A stretch of DNA of 64,000 nucleotides, from NCBI GenBank assembly GCA_035578175.1, contig JAQMRL010000011.1:7947501-8011500 (forward strand), written 5' to 3'. The translations under genes were made by a program, and so were the position numbers. Below are positions 44,313 through 56,467 of this stretch, piece after piece; the first letter of the stretch is position 1, and each line of letters opens with the position of its first letter. The notes beneath the pieces were generated by a model. The model made no database searches, was not told the origin of the DNA, and worked only from the letters and a program-made list of their open reading frames with translations. Source of the stretch: Catonia carolina. Taxonomy: Eukaryota; Arthropoda; Insecta; Hemiptera; Achilidae.

Positions 44313-44857
44313 CAGAGTGTATCTAAACTGCATGGCAATCTCTCGGAAATAGATTCTATAGCTAAAAATCAGAAAAAAAATTCTAATAACATGGGTCCGA
44401 AAACCATTTTTTAGCGAGTTATGGCTAGAGAAAGATTTAACTTGGATTTCAGTTCCTCCCGTGAAATAACACGTCACTGAAACTCTGGAAACCAAAAATT
44501 TAGCGGTAATGTTACGATTTCTCATGTATTTTAGTCTGAAAAATTCAATAACACCAGTCACAAAACTGTACGTCATCTTTGCGGTTTTTGAGAAAAATGG
44601 TAAAAACCGCAAAAAATCGTAGATGAAAATGACACTTTTCTAGGTTTGATAGCAAATAACTTAAGAAAATTGGTGATAAACCAATAAATATTTGTATCAA
44701 ATTCGTAGAGAATTTAATTCTGAGAAAAGTTATACAAAAATTAATAATAAAAAACAAAAATAATTTTAAATAACTCGCTACAGAATGGTTTTCGGACCAA
44801 TGTTTATTGGAAACTTTTTTGTTTCCAAGAGATTACGTGAAGTTTAGATACACCCTG
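44313..44857. mobile_element. 545-bp MITE, Tc1/mariner-type ends
   Basis: CAGAGTGTATCTAAACTGCA and (reversed) CAGGGTGTATCTAAACTTCA continue to AATCTCT-GGAAA, about 40 bp of imperfect inverted repeat. TA lies on both sides (44311-44312, 44858-44859). A second internal pair (GGTCCGAAAACCATTTTTTA / AATGGTTTTCGGACC) faces inward. No transposase. Confidence 0.85.
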
Positions 44858-45480
44858 TATAAACGATCTGTTTTACAGAGTTATCTTCAACGCACGTAAC
44901 AAGGAAAATTGTTTAACATTAGAAAATCACTGGAGATTAAATATTCACTGGTATTTCAAAGTATCTATACAATAATACCTTTCTCGACAGACGTTTACTC
45001 TAAAATCTAAAAAATAAACTGTATACAATAAACTGGCGTTATTATAATAGGTTTACTAATAATGTGAACTATACTGCAATAAAAAAACTTGTTATATTTG
45101 CTCATACAAGATACTAAAATAAGATTTTCATGTAATTTAGTATACCTTAGCCTATGCAAGGATTATTTACACTACGCACTAAACCTCATTTTAACTGAGA
45201 TAGTATTTTTATTGTTTACTGCAACATTTAAGATACGTTTTATTACTTAATAATTTAACAGTAATAGTGTAGATTGCTATTAGAAACTGATAACCTCAAG
45301 GCGACAAATATAGGTTTATTTGAAAATATATTTAGTTTATAAAATAGTGTTTAAGGCATTTGGTTTGTTTTGTAAATGTTTTTCTGTTCCATTATCTTCA
45401 AAGATAGACTATTAATAATCTCGCAGGAGATTAGAATATTGCTATAAAAGAGATCGGAATAAGTAAAAATTAATAAAACA
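44858..45480. other. AT-rich spacer
   Basis: Nothing recognised. Confidence 0.45.
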
Positions 45481-45995
45481 TTTGGTGTGAAACACTCACA
45501 CAACTTTCTCTTGCCAATGCAAATAATTAACAATATAACCTAACAGAAGTAATAAAATATTAGAAATAAACAAAAAAAAACTAACCTCAATAAAACATAA
45601 CCTTATTTTAATCATGAGTGAAAGACGCAAAATGATAAACTCAGTTTGGCGTAAAAAAAACGGAAAATCACTCTTTCACGCTAAACTAGGCTCTGTAGAG
45701 AAACATTCTATAAATAAAAGTTGTAGCTCTTTTAATTTCCTATAAATTTGATTATACTTTTTGTCATAAAATACATAGCAAGGCTGAAATCTTATAAAAA
45801 TCGATTTGTTATAAGTTTTCGTGAGAAAATCGCTAATTACCGCTAAACTAAGCGTTATACAAAAAAATGTTTGAAATAAAAGTCGTAGAATTTTAAATTC
45901 TCTACAAATTTTATTACATACATGTTTGCGCTAAAATGCATATTAAAGTTGCAATCTTAAAAAACAATTTTTTTACGTGAAAACAACCTCCTAAA
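45481..45995 (-). mobile_element. HEL1, 3' half
   Basis: TTTGGTGTGAAACACTCACA to TTTTACGTGAAAACAACCTC; the CA-repeat half is missing. Confidence 0.85.
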
Positions 45996-46864
45996 TTTTA
46001 AAACGGAGATTTACAAGTTCTTATTTACAAGTTCTTCTCGTAGTAACAAGAAATCAACAAATGTAGTACAAAATACCAAAGAAGAATGAATCACACACAG
46101 AACACCTAGCTATCTCACTCTTAGACAATTCAAACGACACTCACCGACTGAAATAAAGACATCCTACGGACTTATTTTAAAGCGACAAGGCAAAACATGA
46201 CACATCCACGAAATATCTTATAAATAATATTTTCAAGAATTAGGCCTAAAGTAAATTTTGCTTTAAATAAAGAGTAAATACGATTTATTATTGACCAGGA
46301 TGTTAAATTATGCCCTTAATTGTTTAATTACCACATCTTATTTAATTAATTAGTTTATAATTTATAGAAGCAACAGGTACTCCCATTTTTCTCAATACTA
46401 TAAACAGATATAGACAACAATATTATATAAAAAAGAGACTTAAAAAATAAGAGAAAAAGAGAGATACTGGAATTTATTTCCGAAAAGGACTTTCATTAAA
46501 CCGAACCATTTAATATAGTACTAATACTTAATTAAATATAAAATACTTCTACCTCTCGAAAATATAATTTAGTGTAATATTGGATCAAAACGAAACGAGT
46601 ATCTTTAGAAAACTGTTTTCCTAAATTCTTTTCCTAAATTATAATCCATTTAGATTTTTTTATCTACCAAAAAGGGATAACTAAGGTGCGCAATAACGTG
46701 TTAAAAGAAGACACAAATTAATTACAGACTACACTACTAAGTAATAAGAGTACCATACGATAATTTAAATTTTCTAAAATTTTTTTACTTCATTTACCGT
46801 GGACCAGGTGTAAGAGGTTATCAGATACATTTGGGATACCGAGATCTCGTATGAGTTATTTTTG
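45996..46864. other. AT-rich spacer
   Basis: A small direct repeat (TTACAAGTTCTTATTTACAAGTTC) at about 46010-46034; otherwise nothing. Confidence 0.45.
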
Positions 46865-46877
46865 GTGATTTCTAAAT

Positions 46878-47004
46878 TTTTTTTATTTAACGTCTGACTG
46901 TTTTGCAATTTTTGTTAATGGAAACGGTGGATAATGATAATATTATGAAAATGAGTGATGAAAAAATGGCAGACCTGACCGGGAATCGAATCCGGTACCC
47001 CGGC
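46878..47004 (-). mobile_element. SIN3 SINE, truncated head, with target duplication
   Basis: Minus strand: GGGTACCGGATTCGATTCC (B box), CGGTCAGGTCTGCCATTTTT, CACTCATTTTCATAATATTA and a tail ending GCAAAACAGTCAGACGTTAA. GTGATTTCTAAAT (46865-46877) and GTGATTCCTAAAT (47005-47017) flank it; a third GTGATTTCTAA follows at 47032. Confidence 0.85.
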
Positions 47005-47042
47005 GTGATTCCTAAATATTCGTGATTTCTAATGAACATTAC

Positions 47043-47575
47043 ACTTACTTTTAATGCAATTATATAAAATCGTGCTAAAGAATAAAATTCTTTTCGACAA
47101 TTACCATTTAATTTAAATTTACCAATAGAACGTTAATAGAAAGGCGCATTAATTAATAGGCAATACCAGGAAGTATAATTTACAGTTAATAATGGATTGC
47201 ATGAAAAAAAATACAAAACTGTCTCTGATCAACCTGTATCAAGTCAGAAATATAGTTTCCATTAGTAAAGAATGTTGAAAATTGCACAAATTACAAAGTG
47301 ACATTTCTCTACAATTACAATCTTTGTACATACTATTTATTATTTCCACCTCCATCTTTCCCTGCAGTCATTTTATTGCAGAAATAGTATTTCAAACTTA
47401 AAATAAAACTAGGAAGTGAATAACGGAGGTTTTAAATCAACTTCTTTTCCTTATGTTATTTCTGAAAAACTTTCAATGAATTTATAAAAAAATAAAAAGA
47501 CACATATTTTAGTAGAAAGTAATAGGCATTTATTCAAACAAAAAATTTAGTTAATACTGAATCTATTAAATGTAG
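47043..47575. other. AT-rich spacer
   Basis: Nothing recognised. Confidence 0.45.
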
Positions 47576-48102
47576 CAATATTTAAACGGGAGTTAATTAA
47601 AACTCGAAAGACGAATCCTAAGAAACTGCATAAGAAAAAAAACGAAGTAGATGGGCAATGGAGAATTCTAACAAACGAACAAGTCTATTAAGAAAACGAA
47701 CCCATAACAGATACAATAAGGAAGAAAAAGATATCTTTTCTTGGACTTCTTATCAGAACACCTAAAGATAGAATTTTAAACAAGATGATTAGAAAACTCT
47801 TTCCAATGGTAACATAAGGAGGATGGATCCGAAATGTCAAAGAAGATATGATCGAACTCGGATTAACTTTTGATGATTCAGAAAACAAAACAGATATATT
47901 AAAAATCTTAAGAAATGAGGAAAGTAGATTTGAAACAAAATCAGATGGAAGAACAAACCCAAGCAGGAAGAAACCGGTCGTTTCAGAGGAAGTTCTGCAA
48001 GCAAGATCAGCCCGATTGAAGGCATACTGGCAGAACATAAAGCTAAATACGAAAAGGAAGGAGCTTTCTAAATTTGACAAATGTGATCCACTGCGGCCAT
48101 AA
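47576..48102 (+). pseudogene. RTE-like reverse transcriptase C-terminus
   Basis: Plus-strand reading, broken by two in-frame stops: EVDGQWRILTNEQVY, then after TAA the segment EPITDTIRKKKISFLGLLIR with TPKDRILNKMIRKLFP, then after another TAA GGWIRNVKEDMIELGLTFDD and the tail RSARLKAYWQNIKLNTKRKE ending at TAA 48100-48102, followed by an A-rich stretch. This matches the end of RTE-like ORFs (IRKRRLxFxGHLxRxP...WxxxVKEDLxELGI...K.YW). It is the longest piece of this LINE type in the window and anchors the scraps at 2063-2310, 23219-23420 and 53870-54360. Catalytic domains are missing. Confidence 0.8.
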
Positions 48103-48356
48103 AAGATAAAAAAAAAATTGAAAAATCGTAACTAAGTAAACAAAAAACATATCCGTGTTTATTAAGTAATTAAAGAGATATTGACCTATAAAAACATCAA
48201 CAAGAAAACCCTAATCTTCGGTTCAACAGAAGACGAAACAGAGATATTACAGTATAAATATAATGTTCGTCTGATTTGTCCTCAGTAAACACAAATTATA
48301 AGCAAACTATATTATTGATTCTGCCAACATTTAAACTCAGTCGTAATGTAGATTAC

Positions 48357-48730
48357 GCCCATAACGGACAGGTGGAGTGTTAAATTAATTGCACTCGATC
48401 TGCTGGTACCAGGACTAAAAAAAATAGTTATGTTTCTTATCACATAGTCAGCCAATTGCATGACTGAACTATTTAAGAACAGAAGACGTAGAGGTGTAAA
48501 TTACACTAGTCAGAGTTATCTCCTCTGAAAGTAATGAATTTCACTATACAGCCAGACCCTATGGTGAATGAAGTGAAGGTGTCATTTGCAGGGTGGAACG
48601 TAGATGCTATTCGGAGGGCCCGACATGCTGATAAGCATACTCTTTCAACTCAGTGAGGAAGACAATGGTAAACCACCTCACTCCTCGTTTTACTTACGAG
48701 CCTCTACAGCCTCTACAGCAGTGTTTTCAG
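48357..48730 (+). mobile_element. SIN1, nearly full length
   Basis: GCCCATAACGGACAGGTGGA to CTCACTCCTCGTTTTACTTA, then GAGCCTCTACAGCCTCTACA, a small duplication replacing the 3' stem-loop. Confidence 0.85.
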
Positions 48731-48735
48731 CCTGT

Positions 48736-48798
48736 GAAAAATCTACATGAAACAATACTTTCCTTTCCTATTTATTCATATAGGGCAACAGAAAGTAA
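48736..48798 (-). mobile_element. HEL1 fragment, 5' end
   Basis: AAAAATCTACATGAAACAAT then TTTCCTATTTATTCATATAG and GGCAACAGAAAGTAAA. Confidence 0.75.
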
Positions 48799-49299
48799 AA
48801 TTTATTTCAGTTCTCGAGATCAGGAAAAGTAACATGTATATGTAAATACGAAGAACAAATTACCTTCCTTTGCATATGCATTCGAATAAAAATAATAATA
48901 ATGTTTACGTGATGCATTTTCATCTTCACGTTTCATTGTTATTACTAATACGCTACAGATTTACTCTTATAGATCTGAAAAAAATAATTATAATTTTTAC
49001 TGGAATAATTCCTAAAATTTCAATTTACTTTCCTTACTAGAGATAGTAATGACAGGTTGTAACAGCTTATTTATTTTACTTACGCTTCCTATATTTAAAT
49101 TACGCTGTTATTACGTTTAAATTACGGAGTTCCCTGCGGTCTGAATTTTTTTATGTAAGTTATTTTTGTGGTGTATATCTATTTCCAAACAAACATAAAC
49201 TGAATTATTACTTTTATTCTTCTATTTTCTACTTTGGTCGTTAAGTTAGTTCTTTGATTTCAATATGTTTTTATTTTAAATTCTAGGATTTTGTTTTGC
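48799..49299. other. AT-rich spacer
   Basis: Nothing recognised. Confidence 0.45.
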
Positions 49300-49990
49300 A
49301 GCAGTTTCTCGACTGGTTTGATGCAGTTCTCCAAGCTGTTATGTCTTGCGCAAGTCGTTTTATATCTACATACCTATAACGCCCTACATCTTTTGTAATT
49401 TGCTTTATATATTCTAACCTTTGCCTCCCCCTACAATTAACTCCCTCAATATTTCCCTCCATTATTGATAGACCAATACCTGGATATCTTTAGATATGCC
49501 CCACTAGCCTATCCCTTCTTTTGGTAATATGCTTCCATATAGGCCTACTTCTTGTTTCATCCACTCGCCTAAGAACCTCTAAATTACTTATTTTGTCCAC
49601 CCACCTAATCTTTAAAATTTCCCTATAACATCACGTTTCAAAAACTTCTATCCTCTTCCTTTCTACAGCCCCTATCACTCATGTTTCACTCCCGCATAAT
49701 GCTACACTCCAAACATAGTGTTTTAAGAAATTTTTCCCAATCTATAAATCAATGTTTGTAGTCAGTAAGCTGTTTTTCATTTCAAAGGCTTTTCTAGCTT
49801 GAGCAATTCTACTTTTGATATCACTTGTGCTTCTCTACCATCCTGTGTTATTTTACTCCCTAGATAGCAGAATTCCCTAACTTCCTGTATGTTTTTGTTT
49901 ACTCCCTAGATAGCAGAATTCCCTAACTTCCTGTATGTTTTTGTTTACTCCCTAGATAGCAGAATTCCCTAACTTCCTGTATGTTTTTGT
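49300..49990 (-). pseudogene. Non-LTR reverse transcriptase 3' end
   Basis: The minus strand starts with EFCYLGSK (three times, through a 46-bp triplication at 49853-49990), then GCxxHVxSGV-like and EVFETCYRKILKIRWVDK-type segments in shifting frames, IGHISRYPGIGLSI-like, GRQRLEYIKQITKDVG and RLAQDITAWRTA. These are the conserved C-terminal blocks (EFCYLGS ... YGSETW ... EAFEMWCYRRMLKIRW) of a widespread insect non-LTR family. The 3' tail is GCATCAAACCAGTCGAGAAA with CTGCTGC and an A-rich end. Catalytic motifs are absent. Same element type as 33988-34305. Confidence 0.85.
49853..49990. repeat. Three perfect 46-bp tandem copies
   Basis: TTACTCCCTAGATAGCAGAA ... CTTCCTGTATGTTTTTGT at 49853-49898, 49899-49944 and 49945-49990 with no differences. 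The unit covers the EFCYLGS codons of the LINE; 46 is not a multiple of three, so each copy shifts the frame. Confidence 0.97.
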
Positions 49991-50071
49991 TGCCTAGGAA
50001 TTTATTTATTTTCAAGGAATTTATCAAAAGAAAATAGTACCTATTGGAAATGTCTGTTCATAATAAAAATA

Positions 50072-50735
50072 CAGTATAATACCGATTATCCGTGGTAATT
50101 GGGGGGATAACTATACCGGATAACCGGAAAACACGGATAAAACAACCCAATTCGGTCGAGACCACTTACGTCATAAACAAAACTACCAGTTACGCGTATG
50201 TTTTATTCTACTGATTAATACATGTTAATACTATCGGATATCGGAAATAAATAAACAAATTGTATTGAAATAAAAATATTTACTACATAAATTTATTTAA
50301 GTCTTACCTTAAACTACGTACCAAAACAAATCACAAAAAATCTGTTATTTTACTTTGTTTCATTTTATGCCGCAATATTTTTTCTTTTATTTTTCTTATA
50401 TAACCACGAATATGTAAAATGTCCACGTAATCTGTGATCCTGATTTTTCATGAAAATTAGTAATGTTTCGGCACCGGTTAAAGCTTCTTTGCAACTGATT
50501 TTAGGAGCTGGTAACGTGCTCGCCTCTCATCACGCGGTCTTGGGTTCGAATCCCACTCGGGCATGCCATTTTTTCATACGTTACAAAAAATTCATTTCAT
50601 CCTTCACCGTCTGCATTAGCAGCAATTTGCAAAACAGTCGGACGTTAAACCAAAAAAAAAAAAAAAAATTTCTAGTGATCGCACGGTTAATCCAAACCCC
50701 GGTTAAACGATCCACGGAAAATCGGTACTCTACTG
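50072..50735. mobile_element. pogo/Tigger-type non-autonomous element
   Basis: The left end CAGTATAATACCGATTATCC and the right end (reversed) CAGTAGAGTACCGATTTTCC are inverted repeats of 24 bp with three mismatches. TA is duplicated on both sides (50070-50071, 50736-50737). Inner parts also mirror (CCGGATAACCGG on the left, CCCCGGTTAAACG on the right). A SIN3 is nested at 50505-50665. No transposase. Confidence 0.88.
50505..50665 (+). mobile_element. SIN3 SINE, head type 2
   Basis: GGAGCTGGTAACGTGCTCGC, CTCATCACGCGGTC, B box GGTTCGAATCC, CACTCGGGCATGCCATTTTT, then the shared tail CGTCTGCATTAGCAGCAATT, AACAGTCGGACGTTAAACC and a 17-bp A-run. The head differs from type 1 while the tail is the same. 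The intact long A-run suggests it is young. Confidence 0.9.
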
Positions 50736-50737
50736 TA

Positions 50738-51327
50738 CCATTATTATCCTTCCTCAATAAATATGAATTTACTGAACCTTCTACAAATTTTAAGTTTCAC
50801 TTCTACGTACACCATTCAGACGCTTTTAGTAAAAGAAAATGGTACTTTCTTAACTTATGTTAGTTTATGTTTACTGAAATTGTTTCTGATTTTCTAAGCG
50901 ATAATTTTTATGCGTGGGTATCTGAAAGATTGTATTTCTTAGATATTATTCTTGACCTGATTTTAGGTCTGTATTCATGTTAATAAATCATCGTACCTTA
51001 AAGTAATAACTGTTCCTATGTCTTTTAATTTATTATTCTTACAGCAAACTTAAAAAAATCAAGTACAGTATTTTATTAACTTTTCTGTAAAAAAATTACT
51101 TTATGTTTACTTATTGTACAAGTTTTATCAAAATTTGAAATTTCACTTCTGTAATTTATTTTATTTTCTGGTTTATTCACAATGTTATTACTCATGTAAA
51201 TTTATTTTTTTAAAGGTTTCATTTTGTTTATCTTACCCTATTATAAAAGTTAAAATTTTAATTTTTACCCTACTTTTTGTTCTACGTAATCTACAAATAT
51301 TATTCTTGTTATCTGTATTTATTTATT
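50738..51327. other. T-rich spacer
   Basis: Low-complexity T-rich strand asymmetry around 51100-51330 yields spurious F/Y/L-rich open frames. No gene. Confidence 0.5.
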
Positions 51328-51835
<508 letters not shown>

Positions 51836-52582
51836 TGTTTTTACTTTAGGAACAACATACTGGTAAGTCTAAAGTTAGTATATTCACGTATGTGGTTTCT
51901 GAAATGACCCAATTCATTCGCGGTACCTAGCTGAAAAGTAATCATTATATACATCTATCTAAGAGCATAGGCTTCAATTTTAGAGAAGAATTCTGAACTG
52001 AGTAACCAGTAAAATCGAAAACATATTTCAGATGATTTCAGATTTGAACAGTAGAACAATACAAATAAAAAAGGTAATTTATCAAGCAAGACTTGAAAAT
52101 TGTAATGTTATGTTGGAGATGAAAGTGAATTCTGTTCATGCGAAGATATAACAGGGAATAATAAAGACAGCACATAAAAAACACATTAAATTTGGGTTGG
52201 GTTTAAATTGTTACATGCAAGATGCGTGAATAACGTGGGTGGTGTAATAGAAGTTATATGTAAATAAGTTTCTATGTAAATTTAATGAAGAAAACAAAAC
52301 AAAACAAAACACGATGAAATTGTTGACGCATCCTTAAGAAGAATAAAAAGAACATATGAATAAAAATAGGAATATATTCCTTCTAAACCTCTTAACTTTC
52401 ACTAGCTACGTAAAATTATTTTAGTATACTATATACAACAAAAATAATAAAAGAAAGATGTAACGCGGTCAGTTTTTAAAACCTCTGTTCTCAATCTATG
52501 CTTTCTAAGCAAAATTAACATATCTGTCAATAAACAAGGAATATGTAGGTTGCCTAGACGGCAGAACTTCAAGAAAAAAAAA
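51836..52582. other. AT-rich spacer
   Basis: A short AAAACAAAACAAAACAAAAC run at about 52293-52310; otherwise nothing. Confidence 0.45.
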
Positions 52583-52850
52583 TCTGGTGTGAAACACTCA
52601 CACGACTTTCTCTTACCAATGCAAATAATGAACAATACAACCTAACATTAGTAATAAAACATTAGAAATAAACAAAAAACTAACCTCAAAAAACAAACTT
52701 ATTTTAATCATGAGTGAAAGACGCAAAATGAACATCAACCTCAGTTTGGCTTAAAAATACGGAAAATCACTCTTTCACGCTAAACTAGGCTCTGTAGAGA
52801 AAAATGCTTTTAATATAAGTTGTAGATCTTTTAATTTCTTAATAATATTA
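52583..52850 (-). mobile_element. HEL1, 3' quarter, cut by mariner-type sequence
   Basis: TCTGGTGTGAAACACTCACA to GTAGATCTTTTAATTTC, then HEL1 stops and transposase sequence begins. Confidence 0.85.
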
Positions 52851-53690
52851 TTAAACTTTTGTAAATCAACTCTTAAAGCATCTTCTGAACTAAGGTTATC
52901 ACGAACTAGCGTGCAAAGGATGATGAAGGAATTAAAATTGAAGCCATTTCGTTCATCTTTACTCCAAGCGCTTCACGAGTACATTAGTGACAGGCGGTAG
53001 GAATTCTGTGAGACAGTCGCTATCCGTGCAGAAGCCGATCCAAACTTTTTGCGATCAATTTTATGGTCTGATGAGGCATGTTTGAAACTCAATGGACGTG
53101 TTAATCGCCATAACTGCGTGTACTGGTCGGATACAAATCCTCATACTGTAATTCAAAAAGAGCTTAATGTGCCAGGTGTTATGGTATGGGGATGTATTTC
53201 GAGTACTGCACTGATAGGTCTTAATTTTTTTGAGAGAAATGTTAACTTGGAAACTTACTTACAAATGCTGCGGGATGGTACTTCCGGAACTTGAAAACAG
53301 TCCTGTTTACAATATCCAATCGCTCATCTGGGAACAAGATGGCGCCCCAGCTCGTTTCGGTATCGAAGTCCGTGAGATTTTAAATTTTAAAGTTGAATTG
53401 ATTGGTCGTCGTGGTACAATGGAATGGCCTGCGCGCTCGCCAGACTTAACGCCATGTGTTTTTCACTGTGGGGCATTGTAAAGGAACTAGTGTATTCTTC
53501 CAAGCCACAAAATCTGCACGAACTAATAAGTTCAATTGAAATTGCATTTGACTATGTAAATGACGATAAAATGTTACTGTTGAAAATTGGTGAATCAGTT
53601 TTAAGTCCCTGTAAAAAGTTTATCAAGAATCAAGGTGGACATTTTGAACTCCTGCTCCAGTATTTTCAAGGTAATATATATGTACAGTTT
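52851..53690 (+). pseudogene. Tc1/mariner-superfamily transposase, broken
   Basis: Fragments in order: a DNA-binding end LSRTSVQRMMKELKLKPFRS, an in-frame TAG at 52998-53000, EFCETVAIRAEADPNFLRSI, LWSDEACLKLNGRVNRHNCV (first catalytic Asp in WSDE), NVPGVMVWGCIS, a frameshift near 53275, LIWEQDGAPARF (second Asp), IGRRGTMEWPARSPDLTP, another frameshift near 53458-53462, then LWGIVKELVYSSKPQNLHEL. The third catalytic acidic residue normally sits between SPDLTP and LWG; here a one-base deletion removes that codon. This is the SDE...QDGAPxH...SPDLTPxDF.LWG class common in insects. N-terminal helix-turn-helix parts and the terminal repeats are missing or unrecognised. Inactive. Confidence 0.9.
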
Positions 53691-53869
53691 ATGTACCTAA
53701 TAAATTTGTTTTTTTTTTGTCTATAGGTTTCTTATTCCGTTAACCTTACTCCCGATTTCCGTAAATATTGGGGGAAAAGACATAGGGCCACCTCTATATC
53801 ATGAAATTTTCGGTGGGAAACTAATCAAAAATCTTTGGAATATTAACAGTAAAAAAGGCCACCACAAAT

Positions 53870-54360
53870 TTCCCTAGACAAAACTGAAATTTCTTATAGG
53901 GTCTATTTAAACCACGTAAAGTAGCTTTAAACAATTCTTGAATTATTTTGTAGACACATTCACAGGATTCTTTCACCGTAGGCAATTCTCCGGTCTTCTA
54001 TTCAGCCAGTATTTTGATTTTGTTCTTAAAAGCTCTTAAAATCAGAAATATGAATTTGGATCGATCCATTATATTTTCTAGGTTTATTCTAGTTTTCTCT
54101 ATATCTTCTGATTTCTTTAAACCATTTATCCTCCATTCTTAGATTGTAACATTTTAGAATCCGTTTTCTGATCGTTTTCATTAGCCGTTCTTTTTTTATA
54201 ATATTTTTTCTGGTCCTCGTAACCTGTACTAACCGTTTACTATTATCCTTGGACCCATTATCTTGCAGACAATATTTCTCTTAAGGTTTTTTGCTTCTCT
54301 TAGACCAGCCTTCCCAGTCATTCTAAGGTGATTCACTCGCGTACAGACATGGAGGTTTCA
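53870..54360 (-). pseudogene. RTE-like reverse transcriptase scrap
   Basis: The minus strand reads MTGKAGLREAKNLKRNIVCK with IMGPRIIVNG at 54240-54330, then in another frame EKTRINLENIMDRSKFIFLI around 54010-54110 and further downstream codons with stops. The first block is homologous to 23219-23420 (MTDKAGLREPEKIERKILRK). The second fits the WxKExKEDLxxxxI region of 47576-48102. Short, truncated and frame-broken. Confidence 0.65.
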
Positions 54361-56467
54361 TGACAGTAAATAAATTACAATAAATAGGTTACCAGAGCTA
54401 GGTTATCGATGAAAACTGGGGTTCGGATTAAATCAAATATTAAAATTGATTAGATTAATTTTAACATAAAAAATACTAACAAAATCGGCGATCACGAAAA
54501 CTGTTTTTCAAATATATTTTTAGATATTGAGGTAGTAATTTTCCAACTTTCTTTTTACAAATTTTACAACAGAATTATTTTTTTAAAACTACTGAACTTA
54601 GCATCATACATTCACATTCCATACAACTAACCCAAAAAAAACTAAACAAAATTATGTATATTTCTTTATCATATTCATCGTCATAAAATTATTTGAATTG
54701 GCTCGCACGATTAAATTTAAATTTAGGAATCACGATTGTAAAGCAAAACAACAAAAACATTAGGAAGCAACCTACAAACTCCTACATAACTATTCTAACT
54801 ATCCATCACGAAAGGAGAAGAAAAATAAAAAGAGGTAAGGTTAATTGGTAGCCTGTACAAGCAGGTAAGAAAGCTAAGAAAGACGAGAACTGCTATTATG
54901 CAGGTGTGTTTTCATAATGTACGTGTGAGAGTGTTCGTGCGTGTGCTGAGGAACCGACAAGATATTTTGGAATGCGTTTTTGTTGTATCTTGTATGCAGA
55001 CAGCGCCCCAGCGAGACGATGAACTAAGATTTTTAAAATTCAATAGGGTACGTCTATGAAACTATTTCTGTGTATAGAACTTGTGCACTGTTGATTATAT
55101 TATTATATTACAAACTTAACTGTTTAGTTTATCACTTATAAACCCGCATAAACTTCTAAAACAAATAAGTATTTCTTTTATAAATAAAAAAAGGTATTGA
55201 GGATTTCAAAATTGCCAGTGCACCGCATATGAACATGCAAGAATGGGTTAACAAATTTTACTTTACTGTGTTAAAAAAAGATTTCTGTAGATTTAGTGTG
55301 TAAATACAGTGTGAAAATACTAATAAACGTACTGTTAAACTATAAATATGGGTAAATTACATTTTAAGTCAAGTGTATAAGTTACTAAAACTAATGGTTA
55401 GCTATAAATAATATTATTAATTAAGCTACTTTTAAGTCATATTTATATTATGTATAATCACTCAAGTTTCTAAATTAATGTTTAAATTAACAATAGGATT
55501 AAGTTAGAGATTTAAGAAATTAATATGTTTACAGAACACTGTGGAATAAACATGAGAAAATAAGTGCTAGCACCAGTGGGTGACTACATAATTATATATA
55601 CAGGGGGATGATATCGCTAAAGAAAAACTGTCCGTTAGTTTCAGTAAACTAGTTGCAGTAAATCTAAAACAAAAAAGTAATTTTTTTACTTCAACAGAGA
55701 AGAGTTAATTTTAATTTTTTTACTTCAACTTGTATAGAGAGCGTAAGAAAATAAAATGGCTCCAACATTTCAATACTGAGGATTAAAGCTATTACTGAGT
55801 ATAGTATATCTTAAATTCGAGATATAATGGAAGAAAATACGAAGAGGAATACAAAATAATAAAAATACAGTGCTTACTGTACATACTTACAGTAAGCACT
55901 ACATCACGATTGCCCTTTCTATTATAAAGAAAGAAGAATGCAGTGGACCTTGATTTGATGATGTCGTCTACTTTTACGTACAATCTAAAATTATCTTAAA
56001 GAACAGTTTCCAGTTGTAACAGTGTACTATTTTTCAAGTGTTTAAAATAAATACAATTTCAGAGAGGAATAGATCATTAAAAAATAATTTGTAGAACTAA
56101 TTAAGGAACAACGTGTACATTCGTAGAACCTCTTACCTTAGTATATTAAGACAGAGCTTTTTACTTTTAGAAATCTCTCTATTTATCTGACAGACGTGGA
56201 TTAAAATATTAATTGCATAAAATTACATTTAAAATAAATGTAATAATAATACGCTGTCAAAATTTAATGAGATTTTTAGTAATTACTTATTTTAAATAAT
56301 ATTAAACAGCCTACTTTTCCCTCGAGATGTAAGAAGGTATCACGGTTAATAAGTAGCTAATTAAATATAATACAAAAGTAAAGTTAAATATGTAAACAAA
56401 AATAGTGTAATTAAAAAAAATGTAAAAAAATACTTGAGGTTGAGTCTTTTCAAAAAAAAATAAAAAT
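54361..56467. other. Long AT-rich stretch without recognised features
   Basis: Around 54890-55035 composition is more balanced (GTGTTCGTGCGTGTGCTGAG, GACAGCGCCCCAGCGAGACG), which could be a non-coding first exon or promoter-proximal sequence, but no frame or splice pair supports it. CTTACTGTACATACTTACAGTAAG (about 55874-55897) is a small hairpin. Confidence 0.35.

Noticed and set aside
44241..44757. Open frames of 123 and 70 codons on the minus strand
   Set aside because: They lie inside the 545-bp MITE, across its mirrored ends, and show no transposase motif.
47688..48080. 130-codon minus-strand open frame
   Set aside because: Antisense shadow of the plus-strand RTE-like reverse transcriptase remnant.
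54890..55035. Possible first exon or promoter of a host gene
   Set aside because: Only base composition suggests it; no frame, donor with a matching acceptor, or core promoter could be supported.
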